Source: CAYLZO01 sp964387775 (GTDB lineage Bacteria; Chloroflexota; Anaerolineae; JAAYZQ01). Taken from it: a stretch of DNA of 32,140 nt. This document shows positions 31,602 through 32,140 of this stretch, piece after piece. Under the pieces are notes generated by a model. That model was not told where the DNA came from, made no database searches, and was given only the letters and a program-made list of their open reading frames with translations. Position numbers and translations under genes: made by a program. The stretch's first letter is position 1. Each line of letters starts with the position of its first letter. The stretch spans positions 1 to 32,140 of the forward strand of contig CAYLZO010000026.1 in assembly GCA_964387775.1 (NCBI GenBank). Reading direction: 5' to 3'.

Positions 31602-31640
31602 GCCCTCCTCTTGCGCGCCCATCCTGTTGCCTGGCACAAC

Positions 31641-32140
31641 TCACGAGCCTGCCGCACCCTCGCCGAGACCTCCTTCCGCCCATTGGCGCCGGTAGAGGCG
31701 TCCGTAGGCCGGATTGTCTTCGATCAGCGACTCGTGCCTCCCCTGGCCCACAATCTGGCCGTCCTCGACCACGACGATGCGATCGGCCTTGCGCAGCGTC
31801 GAGAAGCGGTGGGCGATGATCACGGTCGTGCGGCCGCGGCGGATCTCGTCCATGGCCTCCTGGATGCGCGCCTCGGTGTAGGCGTCCACGTTGGCCGTCG
31901 CCTCGTCCAGGACCAGGATCCGGGGATCGGCCAGCAGGGCGCGGGCAAAGGCCACGAGCTGCCGCTGCCCGCCCGACAGGGTGACGCCCCGCTCGCCCAC
32001 CCGGCTGTCGTAGCCGAGGGGCAGCGCGGCGATGAACTCGTGGGCCTGGGCGCGCCGGGCGGCGGCCTCGACCTGCTCGTCCGTAGCCCCGGGATCGCCG
32101 TAGCGGATGTTCTCGCGGATGGTGTCGGCGAAAAGAAAGA
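31641..32140 (-). CDS. ABC exporter, C-terminal nucleotide-binding domain (partial)
   Basis: Only the last 166 residues are in the window; the membrane domain and Walker A lie beyond the right edge. Visible are the Q-loop-downstream region (LFADTIRENIRYGDPGAT), the signature LSGGQRQLVAFARALL, Walker B RILVLDEATANVD, and the switch histidine in VIIAHRFSTLRKADRI, ending with ESLIEDNPAYGRLYRRQW. This is the MsbA/MDR-like fused type. If it belongs to a heterodimer, its partner would lie further right. The MOT1-type gene begins within about 40 nt of its stop, same strand. Confidence 0.92.
   Translation of the reverse strand, partial: FLFADTIRENIRYGDPGATDEQVEAAARRAQAHEFIAALPLGYDSRVGERGVTLSGGQRQLVAFARALLADPRILVLDEATANVDAYTEARIQEAMDEIRRGRTTVIIAHRFSTLRKADRIVVVEDGQIVGQGRHESLIEDNPAYGRLYRRQWAEGGLGEGAAGS

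Overview
The window looks like a chromosomal segment from a GC-rich Chloroflexota bacterium (Anaerolineae/Caldilineae type). This is inferred from style, not from a marker gene: lipoprotein solute-binding proteins with Pro/Glu/Thr linkers, a CBM9-like domain on a glucanase, LacI-type sensor/histidine kinase/AraC fusions, and two palindromic elements of kinds scattered through such genomes. No rRNA, tRNA, CRISPR array or phage gene was seen.

Layout. (1) 1-2416, minus strand: 5' part of a large secreted repeat protein with 14 propeller-like repeats and the start of a beta-helix-like domain; it runs off the left edge. (2) 2966-6489, plus: a very large soluble sensor kinase/response regulator with AraC output, carrying an apparent frameshift near its N-terminus. 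(3) 6602-12888, plus: promoter and perfect LacI-type operator, lacI regulator, a solute-binding lipoprotein whose binding domain is present twice in one polypeptide, a strong intercistronic stem-loop, and two ABC sugar permeases. (4) 13023-17468: a three-module CBM9-like/GH3/GH16 lipoprotein and an aldo-keto reductase. (5) 17473-18235: a scar region with the head of a phosphotriesterase-family gene, a 183-bp MITE-like element, two long hairpins and the head of a glucan phosphorylase gene. (6) 18245-28366: a solute-binding protein without signal peptide, a GH94 phosphorylase, a palindromic element, a GH3-PA14 beta-glucosidase and a GH161/GH94-like phosphorylase. (7) 28408-32140, minus: ABC exporter end, MOT1-type transporter and ABC-2 ATPase/permease in a tight operon, with a frameshifted small secreted protein at its end.

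Together regions 2-6 read as a beta-glucan utilisation locus, most likely for beta-1,3-glucan (laminarin-like). The surface GH16 would cut the polymer and the fused GH3 and CBM9-like parts would trim and bind it. The ABC importer would bring oligosaccharides in, and two cytoplasmic phosphorylases plus a cytoplasmic GH3 would finish the job, with phosphorolysis saving ATP. LacI and the AraC-type hybrid kinase are the likely controllers. The ATPase for the importer is not in the window; a shared MsmK-type ATPase elsewhere is assumed. The locus shows tandem duplication at three scales (1.3 kb, 15 bp x 5, 18 bp x 2) and two truncated gene heads, so it appears to be under active rearrangement.
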